64,000 bases of DNA, taken from Pseudomonas orientalis. Lineage in GTDB: Bacteria; Pseudomonadota; Gammaproteobacteria; Pseudomonadales; Pseudomonadaceae. Below, one piece after another: positions 18,234 through 26,557 of this stretch. The number at the start of each line of letters is the position of its first letter. Position 1 is the first letter of the stretch. The stretch lies in contig NZ_JYLM01000001.1 in NCBI RefSeq assembly GCF_001439815.1, positions 682,001 through 746,000 of the forward strand. The letters are read 5' to 3'. The notes beneath the pieces were generated by a model. That model ran no database searches, was not told the origin of the DNA, and worked only from the letters and a program-made list of their open reading frames with translations. A program made the position numbers and the translations under genes.

Positions 18234-18959
18234 ATGCCGGCTACTTTTGACTTCACTCACCAACGCATCCTCGTCACCGGCGCCAGCAGCGGGATTGGCC
18301 GCGAAATCGCCCTGCAGCTGATCGCCAGTGGCGCCGAGGTGTTCGCTCTTGGCCGCGACGCCCAGGCCCTGGCCGAACTGGGCTGTCACACCCTGAGCCT
18401 GGATATCGCCGACAGCGCCGCCCTCGACAAAGCCTTGAATGAGCTGCCAGCGCTGCACGGCCTGGTCAACTGCGCCGGTATATCGCGCCTGGAACCCGCC
18501 GCCGCCATCAGCGCCGAGGCCTTCGACCAGGTGATGAGCGTCAACGCCCGCGCCGCTGCGCAAGTGGCCAGCCGTGTTGCGGCAAAAATGATCCAGGCGC
18601 ATATCCCCGGCAGCATCGTCAACGTCTCCAGCCAGGCCTCGCTGGTGGCGCTGGATGATCATCTGAGCTATTGCGCCTCCAAGGCCGCGCTTGATGCGAT
18701 CACCCGCGTGCAATGCGCTGAATGGGGGCGCTTCGGCATTCGCGTCAACAGCGTCAACCCCACCGTCACGCTCACGCCGATGGCGACCATGGCCTGGTCC
18801 GATCCGGCCAAACGCGACCCGGCGCTGGCCGCCATTCCCCTGGGCCGTTTTGCCCACACCGTGGAAGTCGCGTTGCCGGTGCTGTTCCTGCTCAGCGATG
18901 CCGCCAGCATGATCAGCGGCGTGAGCCTGCCCATCGATGGCGGTTATACCAGCCGCTAG
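18234..18959 (+). CDS. SDR-family oxidoreductase, L-xylulose reductase (DCXR)-like
   Basis: 241 residues. Classical short-chain dehydrogenase: TGASSGIG cofactor loop, NCAGIS, catalytic Ser in VNVSSQAS and YxxxK in YCASKAALDA. The segment VNPTVTLTPMATMAWSDP and the tail LFLLSDAASMISGVSLPIDGG match dicarbonyl/L-xylulose reductases closely. It would interconvert L-xylulose and xylitol or a related ketose/polyol pair. Its place behind the importer, dehydrogenase and kinase supports a two-dehydrogenase polyol route. A REPIN lies between the kinase and this gene. Its stop codon overlaps the stop of the convergent lacI-type gene. Confidence 0.85.
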   Translation: MPATFDFTHQRILVTGASSGIGREIALQLIASGAEVFALGRDAQALAELGCHTLSLDIADSAALDKALNELPALHGLVNCAGISRLEPAAAISAEAFDQVMSVNARAAAQVASRVAAKMIQAHIPGSIVNVSSQASLVALDDHLSYCASKAALDAITRVQCAEWGRFGIRVNSVNPTVTLTPMATMAWSDPAKRDPALAAIPLGRFAHTVEVALPVLFLLSDAASMISGVSLPIDGGYTSR

Positions 18960-19960
18960 CCGTTCTCCAGTTGCCCGGCGATGACCACCTTGTCCCGCGG
19001 CTTGTGCGGGTCTTGCAGGCGATCGAGCAGCAGGCGCACCGCACTGCTGCCGGCCAGAGAGGCGTCGTGGGCCACGCAGGCGATGGGCACGCCGAAAATA
19101 TCGGCGAAGGGCAGGCGGTCGATGCCGCAGATGGTCAGGCTGTCGTGGGCGATGTTGTGCATGCGCAACGCGCGCAGGGCGCCAAGGGTGATCAACTGAT
19201 TGAAGCCCATGATCGCGTCCGGCGCCGAGTGCGCGGCGAGGTAGTCGAGGGTGTGCAGGTAGGACGGCATCAAGGTGTAGTCCCCGGCCTGCACCTGAAC
19301 CTGCACCTGGGGATGGTCGGCCAGCACTTCGCGCAGGCCCTTGAGGCGTTCGACGGTGATGCGCGAGTGCTCGGGGCCGGTCAGCACCAGCAGGCGCTCA
19401 AGGTTCGGGGTCTGGCGCAACAGGTAGTGCGCGGCCTGGATGCCGCTGTGGTAGTTGTCCAGCACCACGCGGCTGAACGGGCTGTCGTGGAGCGTGCGGT
19501 CAAGCAGCACCACCGGCGTCTTGCCGTTGCCCAGGCGCTCGAGATAGTCGGGCTGGTAGCTCGGCTCATCGGAGACCGGCGACAGGATGATCCCCGCCAC
19601 GCGATAACCCAGCAGGGTATCGACCGCCTTGCTTTCCAGTTCTTCGAGCTCATCGGTGTCCACCAGCATGATGGTGTAGCCGTGCTTTTTCGCTTCGCGG
19701 GAGATCGCCTTGATCATCTCGCTGTAGAACGGGTTGTCCACCGATGCGGTAATCACGCCGATGATCAGGCTTTCACTGCGCTTGAGCCCGCGCGCGAAGG
19801 CATTGGGCACGTAGTCGAGTTCGCGCGCCACGTCCAGAATGCGCGCCAGGGTGGCGGGTTTGACCAGGTCAGGTTTGCTCAACGCCCGGGACACGGTGAT
19901 GGTGGTCATGCCCACCCGCTTGGCGATGTCGCTGATGGTGACGGACTTTTTCTTGTTCAT
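18956..19960 (-). CDS. LacI-family transcriptional regulator
   Basis: 334 residues. N-terminal helix-turn-helix and hinge (VTISDIAKRVGMTTITVSRALSKPDLV), then a periplasmic-binding-like effector domain with IIGVITASVDNPFYSE, GIILSPVSDE and MGFNQLITLGALRAL. It is transcribed toward the polyol operon and its stop shares bases with the SDR stop (TAG at 18957-18959 against 18956-18958 on the other strand). It most likely represses the operon from the operator at 11946-11965 and responds to the imported polyol or its ketose. Confidence 0.9.
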   Translation of the reverse strand: MNKKKSVTISDIAKRVGMTTITVSRALSKPDLVKPATLARILDVARELDYVPNAFARGLKRSESLIIGVITASVDNPFYSEMIKAISREAKKHGYTIMLVDTDELEELESKAVDTLLGYRVAGIILSPVSDEPSYQPDYLERLGNGKTPVVLLDRTLHDSPFSRVVLDNYHSGIQAAHYLLRQTPNLERLLVLTGPEHSRITVERLKGLREVLADHPQVQVQVQAGDYTLMPSYLHTLDYLAAHSAPDAIMGFNQLITLGALRALRMHNIAHDSLTICGIDRLPFADIFGVPIACVAHDASLAGSSAVRLLLDRLQDPHKPRDKVVIAGQLENG

Positions 19961-20018
19961 CGGTAAGGCTGCAAGAGGACATACCCGCAGGCTAGCATGC
20001 GCGTACGCCCAGGGTGAT

Positions 20019-20882
20019 TCAAATCAGCGGGTCCCAACGTTGCGACCAGTCACCTTCGGCCTTGACCACCTCGCGCAACAACGTCAACGCCTGCTGCAGC
20101 ACCGCCGAATCCCGCGCCCGTGAATACACCAGATAGGTCGGAAAGCTGAATTCCGGCGCCTTGGCCACCCGCTGCATCACGCCGCTGTCCAGGTAGCTCT
20201 GCACCACCCGCGTGCGGAAATACCCGGCGCCGCCGTTCTCCAGGATGTACTGCAACGCCAGCGGCCCGAGGTTGAAACTCACTGCGGCGCGGGCGCGGTC
20301 GGGCAGGGCGGCGTCGTGCTGCTGGCGAAAACCGTGGCCCCAGTCGATATAGACGTAAGGTTCGGGTTTGCTCGTCAGTTGTACGAGGATCAGTTTTTCC
20401 TCCAGCACCTGCTCCACCTGCAAGCCCGGCCAGTACTGCGGCTGGAACACCAGCGCGGCGTCAAGCACGCCCAACTCCAACTGGCGCAGCAGGTACTCGC
20501 CTTCCCGCACTTCAGTGCGCAGCGCATGCCCCGGAATCTGTTCGCGCAAGGCCTTGGCCCAACCGAGCATCAGCGGATTGCACAAGCTGACCTCACCGCC
20601 GATATGCAGCACATTGCGATAGCCGTCCGGTAACGGCAGGTCGCGCTTGGCGGCTTCCCAGGTTTGCAGCAGCTGGTTGGCATACACCACAAAGGCCTCG
20701 CCGTCGGCGGTCAAGCGGGCACCGGCGCGATTGCGCACGAACAGTGTACTGCCCAACTGGTTTTCCAGGTTTTTCACCCGTGCGGTGATAGCGGTCTGGG
20801 TGACATGCAGTTTCTCCGCCGCTGCGGCGAAGCTGCCGCAGCGGGTGATTTCGAGGAAGGTGCGTGCCAGTTCGATGTCCAT
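20019..20882 (-). CDS. LysR-family transcriptional regulator
   Basis: 287 residues. The winged helix-turn-helix covers residues 1-60 (FLEITRCGSFAAAAEKLHVT then ITARVKNLENQLG), followed by a LysR substrate-binding domain. The N-terminus most resembles HdfR-type regulators, but this is weak. It is divergent from the serralysin-like gene across 235 bases, so control of that gene is plausible but unproven. No operator could be recognised. Confidence 0.85.
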   Translation of the reverse strand: MDIELARTFLEITRCGSFAAAAEKLHVTQTAITARVKNLENQLGSTLFVRNRAGARLTADGEAFVVYANQLLQTWEAAKRDLPLPDGYRNVLHIGGEVSLCNPLMLGWAKALREQIPGHALRTEVREGEYLLRQLELGVLDAALVFQPQYWPGLQVEQVLEEKLILVQLTSKPEPYVYIDWGHGFRQQHDAALPDRARAAVSFNLGPLALQYILENGGAGYFRTRVVQSYLDSGVMQRVAKAPEFSFPTYLVYSRARDSAVLQQALTLLREVVKAEGDWSQRWDPLI

Positions 20883-21117
20883 GTCGATTCCGAATCAGGA
20901 GAAAGTGTAAGCGCGGAAAAGTCTGCACGATAACACGGGTATTTCGCACGAACGTATTGCTCTCAGGCTTGCTCTTGGAAGTATCTGGACGGCTTCCGGT
21001 TAAGGAAACACCTCTGCCGGCCCGGGCGATGCCGGACTAGTTTGACGTGAGCCTGCAAGGGCTTATCCCCAGGCATGTCTCTTGACTTAACTGACCTAGT
21101 AATAAGGAGCGGTCACT

Positions 21118-22632
21118 ATGTCCAGTCCAGTAACGTTTACTGTCTCTCTCTTTGCCAGCAATATGATCACTCATTTGGATCGCGTACTTCACGATGATCA
21201 GCGAGGTGGTGGGCGCATGATCAATGGTAAGCCCTCATACACGGTCCAGCAGGCGGCCGCTGAGATCACCCGTGAGAAGTCCCGTTGGCACGATACCAAT
21301 GGTGATGGAAAAACAGATATCACCTACCAGTTCCGAACGACGCCCGGGCCGTTTTTTCGCATACATGGCCTCAGCGGGTTCAGTGAGTTCAACCAGGCAC
21401 AAAAGGATTCGGCGCGCGAGGCGATGAATCACTGGTCGGATATGACGAATGTCAGGTTCACGGAGGCTGGGCCTGGCGTGTTGGGCGAGGGCAATATCAG
21501 CTTGGGAAATTTCGCTGAAAGTACGGATGGGCAGAACGCTTTTGCGAAGATGCCTCCGCCTGAGGCTTTTCAGCGGCACCTGGCGAACAATCCGCATATT
21601 CCGCGGATCTGGGCCACTTCTGAAGTATGGCTTAATTCAACGGATGAAGATCACATGGTACCGAGCCATACCAATGAAGGGCATTTGACCATTGCACATG
21701 AGCTGGATCATGCGATGGGGTTCTCGCACCCGTTCAGAAGCCCACCTGAAGGTTCGGATGCGAGTTACCACACGGCGACCTATGCAGAGGACACCAGCGG
21801 GTACAGCATCCTGAGCTATTGGAATGAAAGCAACACGGGGCAGTCCTTTTCCAAGAACGGTGTCCACTACTCGCCCTCGACCCCAATGGTGGATGATATC
21901 GCCGCCAGGCAATCGGTGTACGGTACCAATCACGAAACCCGAGCGGGCGATACCATCTATGGCTTTAATTCAAATGCCGACCGGGCAGCCTATCGCTTGA
22001 GTTCATCCGCCGACGCGCCGGTGTTTACGATCTGGGATGGTGGTGGTATGGATACGCTGGACTTGTCCGGATTCAATCAGGACCAGATCATCAACCTCAA
22101 CGAAGGCGCTCCTTCGGATGTAGGGGGAATGAAAAAAAATGTATTCATCGCCAAGGGCACGACGATTGAGAATGCCAAGGGTGGTTCTGGAAAAGACATC
22201 TTCATCAGCAACCTTACCCAGAACATATTGACCGGCGGCGCAGGCAAGAATACCTACCTGTACTTGGACCCGCGGCAATCTGCAGCGCACCAGCCTGACC
22301 GGATCACCGACTTCGTTCCGGGAGAGGACAAAGTCGATATCTCCAACCTGCGAGCCACAGGGCCGTCGAGCTCCTATGTCGATGAGTCTGACGCCAACAG
22401 GGTCCGAACCAGTTGGTACGGCATGAGCGTTGTTCCGCTTCGTGACATTGCCGAGAAACCTGTGGACTTTGTCAGCCGGTTTACCGGCGCGGGACGCCAG
22501 GCCATCCTCGATTACGATGCCGAAACCCGCCAAGCCACGCTGCAGATTGACCTGGACGGCGATCGTAGCGCCGACTTCGCACTCAAGATCGACAGTCAGG
22601 AGCCTGTACAAGAAACTGATTTTGTAACCTGA
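21118..22632 (+). CDS. Serralysin-like (M10B) metalloprotease with altered Met-turn
   Basis: 504 residues, similar in plan to AprA/AprX. No N-terminal signal peptide, an AprA-type propeptide segment (MINGKPSYTVQQAA), and the metzincin zinc site HELDHAMGFSH (His194, Glu195, His198, His204). The Met-turn reads YSILSYWNES, where serralysins have S-[VL]-M-SYW: Leu232 replaces the otherwise invariant Met, while Tyr234 is kept. The C-terminal RTX part is reduced: GGSGKDIFI and GGAGKNTYL are the only nonapeptides seen, the second degenerate, against several in AprA. Export by a type I system would be expected, but no aprDEF genes are in the window. GGAG ribosome site before ATG. Protease activity is likely but not certain. 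Confidence 0.85.
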   Translation: MSSPVTFTVSLFASNMITHLDRVLHDDQRGGGRMINGKPSYTVQQAAAEITREKSRWHDTNGDGKTDITYQFRTTPGPFFRIHGLSGFSEFNQAQKDSAREAMNHWSDMTNVRFTEAGPGVLGEGNISLGNFAESTDGQNAFAKMPPPEAFQRHLANNPHIPRIWATSEVWLNSTDEDHMVPSHTNEGHLTIAHELDHAMGFSHPFRSPPEGSDASYHTATYAEDTSGYSILSYWNESNTGQSFSKNGVHYSPSTPMVDDIAARQSVYGTNHETRAGDTIYGFNSNADRAAYRLSSSADAPVFTIWDGGGMDTLDLSGFNQDQIINLNEGAPSDVGGMKKNVFIAKGTTIENAKGGSGKDIFISNLTQNILTGGAGKNTYLYLDPRQSAAHQPDRITDFVPGEDKVDISNLRATGPSSSYVDESDANRVRTSWYGMSVVPLRDIAEKPVDFVSRFTGAGRQAILDYDAETRQATLQIDLDGDRSADFALKIDSQEPVQETDFVT

Positions 22633-22643
22633 ACCCGCATTGT

Positions 22644-22683
22644 CCACCCCTTGGATACCTTCATGCCGGTATCCGCGGGGTGG
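22644..22683. terminator. Stem-loop between convergent genes
   Basis: Long inverted repeat CCACCCC-tt-GGATACC / GGTATCC-gc-GGGGTGG with an 8-nt loop, 12 bases after the protease stop and before the end of the convergent gene. No T-tract, so it may act as a bidirectional or processing hairpin. Confidence 0.65.
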
Positions 22684-22733
22684 ATGGCACCTGCAAGTGC
22701 TGGTAGTGGCCTGATCTGCAATGCCGCGTTCAC

Positions 22734-23990
22734 TCAGGGCAGGATAATTTCGGCGGACGTTTCTCCTGCTATGGAGCGGCTGACCCTCACGGTATTGCCC
22801 TGGGTCGCGGGGTATTCGCTCCAGTACAGGCTGTTTTCATTGCTTCGGGTATACATCTGGCCCACTTGGCGCCCATCCGCCCTGAGCAGGCGATAGTCGC
22901 TGTTGATCAGGTAGACCGCCACGGCTTTGTGGGGCCCCAGGGTGCACCAGACGGTGTAGGTTTCGGATTTGGCCCAGCCCCTGGTTTGCGTGCTGACCTG
23001 GGTGACGCTCAGGCTGATTTTGGCAGAGGCCTTGAAGAAACTGGCGAATTGCAGTTCGACGCTGCTTTCCGTACCCACGGTCTGCGAGGTGCTCTCGGTG
23101 GTCGACCCATTTTCGATGTTGGTACTGGCCCAGTTGTAACGTTGTACGGTCGACGTGTTGTTATGCGCGTGGTTGAGCAACACGTAGTAATCCTTGCGCT
23201 CCAACTGGTAGTAGGGCGTCTGGGTCAATTGTTCCATGGGGGTCAGGTCGGGGTCTTCTATGGTGAACCAGGGCAGTTGGGTGACATAGGCCGTGGTGGT
23301 TTTTTCGAACGCTGAAGGTTTGGCGTAACTGTGCAGAAGGGGGGCGACGCTGGGCGCCGTCGATTCGATCAGCATATGTGCGCGCAGAGCATGCGCGGGG
23401 CTACTGGCCAAAGGTCGAGCATAGCCCGGCTGGCCCATGAAAGTGCCGGCGCTGAAATACACTTCAACCGGTGGCGCGGTGGGCGGCTTGACACTCCAGG
23501 CGGAAAAATCCCCGGGTGCGCCGGTGCCTCGATCGCTCCAGAGCAGCTCGTCGATGTGCGACGTGACCGCCAGATCATCACGCAGGCACCGAACCGCATT
23601 CACGGAAGGTTCAAGCAGGCCGTTGCCGACTACCAGTCCCATTGCTACATAACCTTCGGGCGGAATCGGGCGCCAGATCGATACGTTGTGCCCGGGTTGC
23701 TCAAAGGCCCATACCCGTTCGAAATCCGTAGGTGGCTTCAAGGCGGTACCCGTGGGCCCATTGGCATCGGCGACCACCGGCATCGCCTGGACGCCGTCGA
23801 TGGTCTTGAAATTATCTTCAAGCCTGTCGCCGATCGGGTAGTAGCCAGCCAGCTTCGGAGGAATGCGAGGGCGCCAGAGACTGGCGGGCGCATCGCCAAA
23901 ATGCCCATCCTCGCGACGCCGGTTGTTCCAGAAGTGGGTGAAGTTGTTGGTGAAATTGATCAGCAAGTCTTTGTATTTAAGGGGGGCCAT
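22734..23990 (-). CDS. Vps62-related protein; possible pore-forming or insecticidal-type protein
   Basis: 418 residues without a signal peptide. Two related motifs mark the Vps62 (DUF946) fold: LWRPRIPPKLAGYYPIGD at about 38-55 and SIWRPIPPEGYVAMG at about 104-118. The last third (about 284-340) is rich in Ser/Thr with alternating hydrophobic residues (TESTSQTVGTESSVELQF, then KASAKISLSVTQVSTQTRG). This resembles the amphipathic hairpin region of aerolysin/ETX-MTX2-type beta-pore toxins. It is convergent with a serralysin-like protease. Family assignment is moderate; the toxin suggestion is inference. Confidence 0.65.
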   Translation of the reverse strand: MAPLKYKDLLINFTNNFTHFWNNRRREDGHFGDAPASLWRPRIPPKLAGYYPIGDRLEDNFKTIDGVQAMPVVADANGPTGTALKPPTDFERVWAFEQPGHNVSIWRPIPPEGYVAMGLVVGNGLLEPSVNAVRCLRDDLAVTSHIDELLWSDRGTGAPGDFSAWSVKPPTAPPVEVYFSAGTFMGQPGYARPLASSPAHALRAHMLIESTAPSVAPLLHSYAKPSAFEKTTTAYVTQLPWFTIEDPDLTPMEQLTQTPYYQLERKDYYVLLNHAHNNTSTVQRYNWASTNIENGSTTESTSQTVGTESSVELQFASFFKASAKISLSVTQVSTQTRGWAKSETYTVWCTLGPHKAVAVYLINSDYRLLRADGRQVGQMYTRSNENSLYWSEYPATQGNTVRVSRSIAGETSAEIILP

Positions 23991-24141
23991 CGGGATCGCT
24001 CTGTTCAGTTCGCAAATCTCTGGCGGTCGTCAAGCCGCCGGAGGGTTGAGTACGCTGGACAGTTGATACCTGCTGGCGAGGCGGGAAGCGGTAGATAGCT
24101 ATGATTAGGGCAGGCATTTTTGATTGGAATGCAGTGCAAAT

Positions 24142-24228
24142 GTGGGAGGGGGCTTGCCCCCGATAGCGGTGCGTCAGTCACAGATGTATTTACTGACACG
24201 CCGTCATCGGGGGCAAGCCCCCTCCCAC
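24142..24228. repeat. REPIN (family A inverted REP pair, 87 nt)
   Basis: Complete inverted pair between the Vps62-like gene and the 3' end of the alpha/beta-hydrolase-like gene. Confidence 0.95.
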
Positions 24229-24282
24229 ATTGGGTTGTGTGGTGAACCAAGAGTGAGCGAACTCCAGTAGATCCGGTGCGGC

Positions 24283-25038
24283 TCACTCCCAGCCGCCACG
24301 GTCGAGACAGCGGGTGCTTGCCGGGGGCTGTTTGCCGTAGGCCAGAAACTCACCCAGCCAGCGGCTGACACAACCGCCGGCAGTTGCCTGGTCGGGTTCC
24401 TTGAGCAGCAGCAACTCGACGCCGGAAGCGCCCGGTTCGCCGCGTCCGGCGTTGACCAGCACCATGCGTGCGATGCGTTCGGGAAACCGCGTGGCGTAGC
24501 GGTTGCCCAGGCGCGCCGCGTCGGCATTGCCGACGTAGTTGAGCCGGGCCTCGCCCAGTTGCCCGCGTACATACTCCATGTCCTGTGCCGCCTGTTCGAT
24601 GGCGTCGTCCCCTTTGAGCTCGCGGCTGCTCAGTTCGATGATGTCGTAGCGGTCGACGAGCGTGCGGTAAGCCTGAGTGGCGTAGGACTCCCAGCGGCCG
24701 GCCAGATGCAGGGCAAAGGTGGCGTTTTTAGCTGTGTGCGGCTCGCCGGACTGGATAAACACCACGCCCTCGCGGTTGAGCGGGTCGCGCGCGCCGACGC
24801 GTGTCACGCTCAAGCGCAGGCGGCCACGGCCAGGGGCGGTATGGTCGCGGGGCACCGTCACCAGGCCGCATTGGGTGCGGGCGAGTACGTCGGGGTCGAG
24901 CCGCTCGAAAATCGGGAAAGGGCAATCGAGTAACCAGTCAATGGCGGTGGGCGCGATCAACGGCTCGGCCAGGGCCAGGTGTGCAATCAGCCAGCCGCCG
25001 AGGCAGACCAGGCATTTTCCAACAACGCTGGGTTTCAT
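24283..25038 (-). CDS. Short alpha/beta-hydrolase-like protein lacking the nucleophile serine
   Basis: 251 residues from the ATG at 25038 (AGGGACC ribosome site); the open frame to 25167 is not needed. A signal peptide ends near residue 24 (AHLALA/EP), so it is periplasmic. The layout recalls TAP-like tripeptidyl aminopeptidases: FERLDPDVLARTQCGLVTVPRDH, then the nucleophile-elbow segment YVGNADAARLGNRYATRFPERI. Where the family has G-x-S-x-G, this protein has G170-N-A172-D-A174, so the catalytic Ser is Ala. It also stops about 200 residues short of the usual 450-500, without the cap and the usual Asp/His region. Probably non-catalytic, or a decayed paralogue. It lies directly behind opmQ in the same direction. 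Confidence 0.6.
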   Translation of the reverse strand: MKPSVVGKCLVCLGGWLIAHLALAEPLIAPTAIDWLLDCPFPIFERLDPDVLARTQCGLVTVPRDHTAPGRGRLRLSVTRVGARDPLNREGVVFIQSGEPHTAKNATFALHLAGRWESYATQAYRTLVDRYDIIELSSRELKGDDAIEQAAQDMEYVRGQLGEARLNYVGNADAARLGNRYATRFPERIARMVLVNAGRGEPGASGVELLLLKEPDQATAGGCVSRWLGEFLAYGKQPPASTRCLDRGGWE

Positions 25039-25144
25039 TAAAGGTCCCTGGGAGCCGTGTGAAGGCGGCTTTTTTACCAAGGACCTTGGGTCTAATAATG
25101 TAAGGCGATTAAACGGATCGTGTACGAAACTGGAGTTTCGTTTA

Positions 25145-26557
25145 TCAGCTGCCGCTATCCCAGCCACCGCCCAGGGCTTTGTACAAGGCGATGCTGGCTT
25201 GCAGGCGCGACAGCCGCAGCTGCACGTTCAAGTCCTGGGCGGCGTACAGGGTGCGTTGGGTTTCCAGCACCGTGAGCAGGTCCTCGGCACCGGCCTGGTA
25301 GCGGCTTTGGGCGATGCGGAACGCGGTCTGGGCCTGTTGCAGCTCTTCGGTTTGCCATTGGCGTTGCTGGTCGAGTCGACGGATGCTGCTGAGGGCTTTT
25401 TCCACATCGGCAAAGCCATTGATGATCGCCCCACGGTAGATTTGCAGCAGCTCATCCTGGCGCGCACGGGCCTTGTCGCGTTCGGCGCTCAAACGACCGT
25501 TGTTGAAGATGGGGGCCACCAGACCCGAGGTCAGCGTGTAGAACGGGCTGCGCAGGATCTCGTCGGCCTGGTACGCGCCCGAGCCCAGGGTCGCGCCCAG
25601 GGTCACCGCTGGCAGCATTGCCGCGCGGGCGACGCTGACGTCGGCACTCGCCGCCGCCAGCTGTGCCTCGGCCTGGGCGAGATCGGGACGCCGGCTCAAT
25701 AACTGGCTCGGCACGCCGGGCCCGATGGTTGGCCAGGTCAGTGCCTGGAACGTCTCGCCGCCCAGTTCCAGCGCCTGCACGGGCTGGCCGAGCAACGCGG
25801 CGAGGGTAATGCGCGCCTCTTCGGCCAGTTGCTCGACCAGCGGCAGTTGCCGTTGCTGGCCGGCCACCAGGTTTTTCTGTTGCGAAAGCTCCAGGGCTGT
25901 GGCGGAACCAGCGTCGTAGCGGGTTTGCACCAGCTCCAGCACCTTGCGCGCATTCGCCAGGTTCAGCTCGGCGATCTGCACGCGTTGGCGCGCGGCCAGT
26001 GTTTGCGCGTAGCGGTCGGCGACGTTGCTGAGCAAGGTCAGTTCCACGTTGGCCTGGTCGAACCGGCTGGCGTGCACGCTCTGCAGCGCGCTGTCCCGCG
26101 CTGCGGCGCGGCCGCCCCAGAAGTCGAGTTCGTAGCTGGCCGTGAGATTGGCGTCATAGCTGGTCACGGTTTTATCGCTCTCGCTCGCGTTGAGGTCCGC
26201 GTTGCCGCTGCCACGCAACAGCTTTTCACGGGTGGCGGTGAGGTTGAACTTGACCTCGGGCAGCAGCGGCGCCCCGGCAATCACTGCCGTTGCCTGCGCC
26301 TGGCGCACGCGGGCCATGGCGGCGGCCACGTCGAAGCTGTCACGTCGGGCCTGGTCGATCAGGCGGTTGAGCGACGGGCTGCCAAACTGCGTCCACCAGC
26401 GTTGGTGAGTGGCTTGGCTGGCCGCGCGTTCGGCCTGGTGCCAGGCGGCAGGCGGCGCAATGCCGCTGTCGACGGCGGGCGGGTTGTCGGCGCAGGCGCT
26501 GAGCAGCAGGCACAGGCTGAGCAGTGAAAGCGGCGTGGGAAGGGATTGTTTATTCAC
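25145..26557 (-). CDS. opmQ: Outer-membrane efflux lipoprotein OpmQ (pyoverdine export)
   Basis: 470 residues, TolC/OprM family. Lipoprotein signal with lipobox LLLSAC (Cys near residue 22), then two OEP repeats, e.g. [18 protein letters not shown] and [18 protein letters not shown]. It starts with GTG and overlaps the stop of pvdT by 8 bases. As third gene of the pvdR-pvdT-opmQ tripartite pump, next to fpvI and pvdA, it matches the known pseudomonad pyoverdine secretion/recycling locus. A small hairpin (ACGAAAC/GTTTCGT) sits directly behind the stop. Confidence 0.9.
   Translation of the reverse strand: MNKQSLPTPLSLLSLCLLLSACADNPPAVDSGIAPPAAWHQAERAASQATHQRWWTQFGSPSLNRLIDQARRDSFDVAAAMARVRQAQATAVIAGAPLLPEVKFNLTATREKLLRGSGNADLNASESDKTVTSYDANLTASYELDFWGGRAAARDSALQSVHASRFDQANVELTLLSNVADRYAQTLAARQRVQIAELNLANARKVLELVQTRYDAGSATALELSQQKNLVAGQQRQLPLVEQLAEEARITLAALLGQPVQALELGGETFQALTWPTIGPGVPSQLLSRRPDLAQAEAQLAAASADVSVARAAMLPAVTLGATLGSGAYQADEILRSPFYTLTSGLVAPIFNNGRLSAERDKARARQDELLQIYRGAIINGFADVEKALSSIRRLDQQRQWQTEELQQAQTAFRIAQSRYQAGAEDLLTVLETQRTLYAAQDLNVQLRLSRLQASIALYKALGGGWDSGS

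Noticed and set aside
25077..25089. Palindrome CCAAGGACCTTGG before the hydrolase-like gene as an operator
   Set aside because: Perfect apart from its centre, but no matching second site or known regulator motif, so it could be chance.
25124..25141. Hairpin ACGAAAC/GTTTCGT behind opmQ as a terminator
   Set aside because: Only 7 bp with a 4-nt loop and no T-tract in the direction of transcription; mentioned with opmQ but not called.
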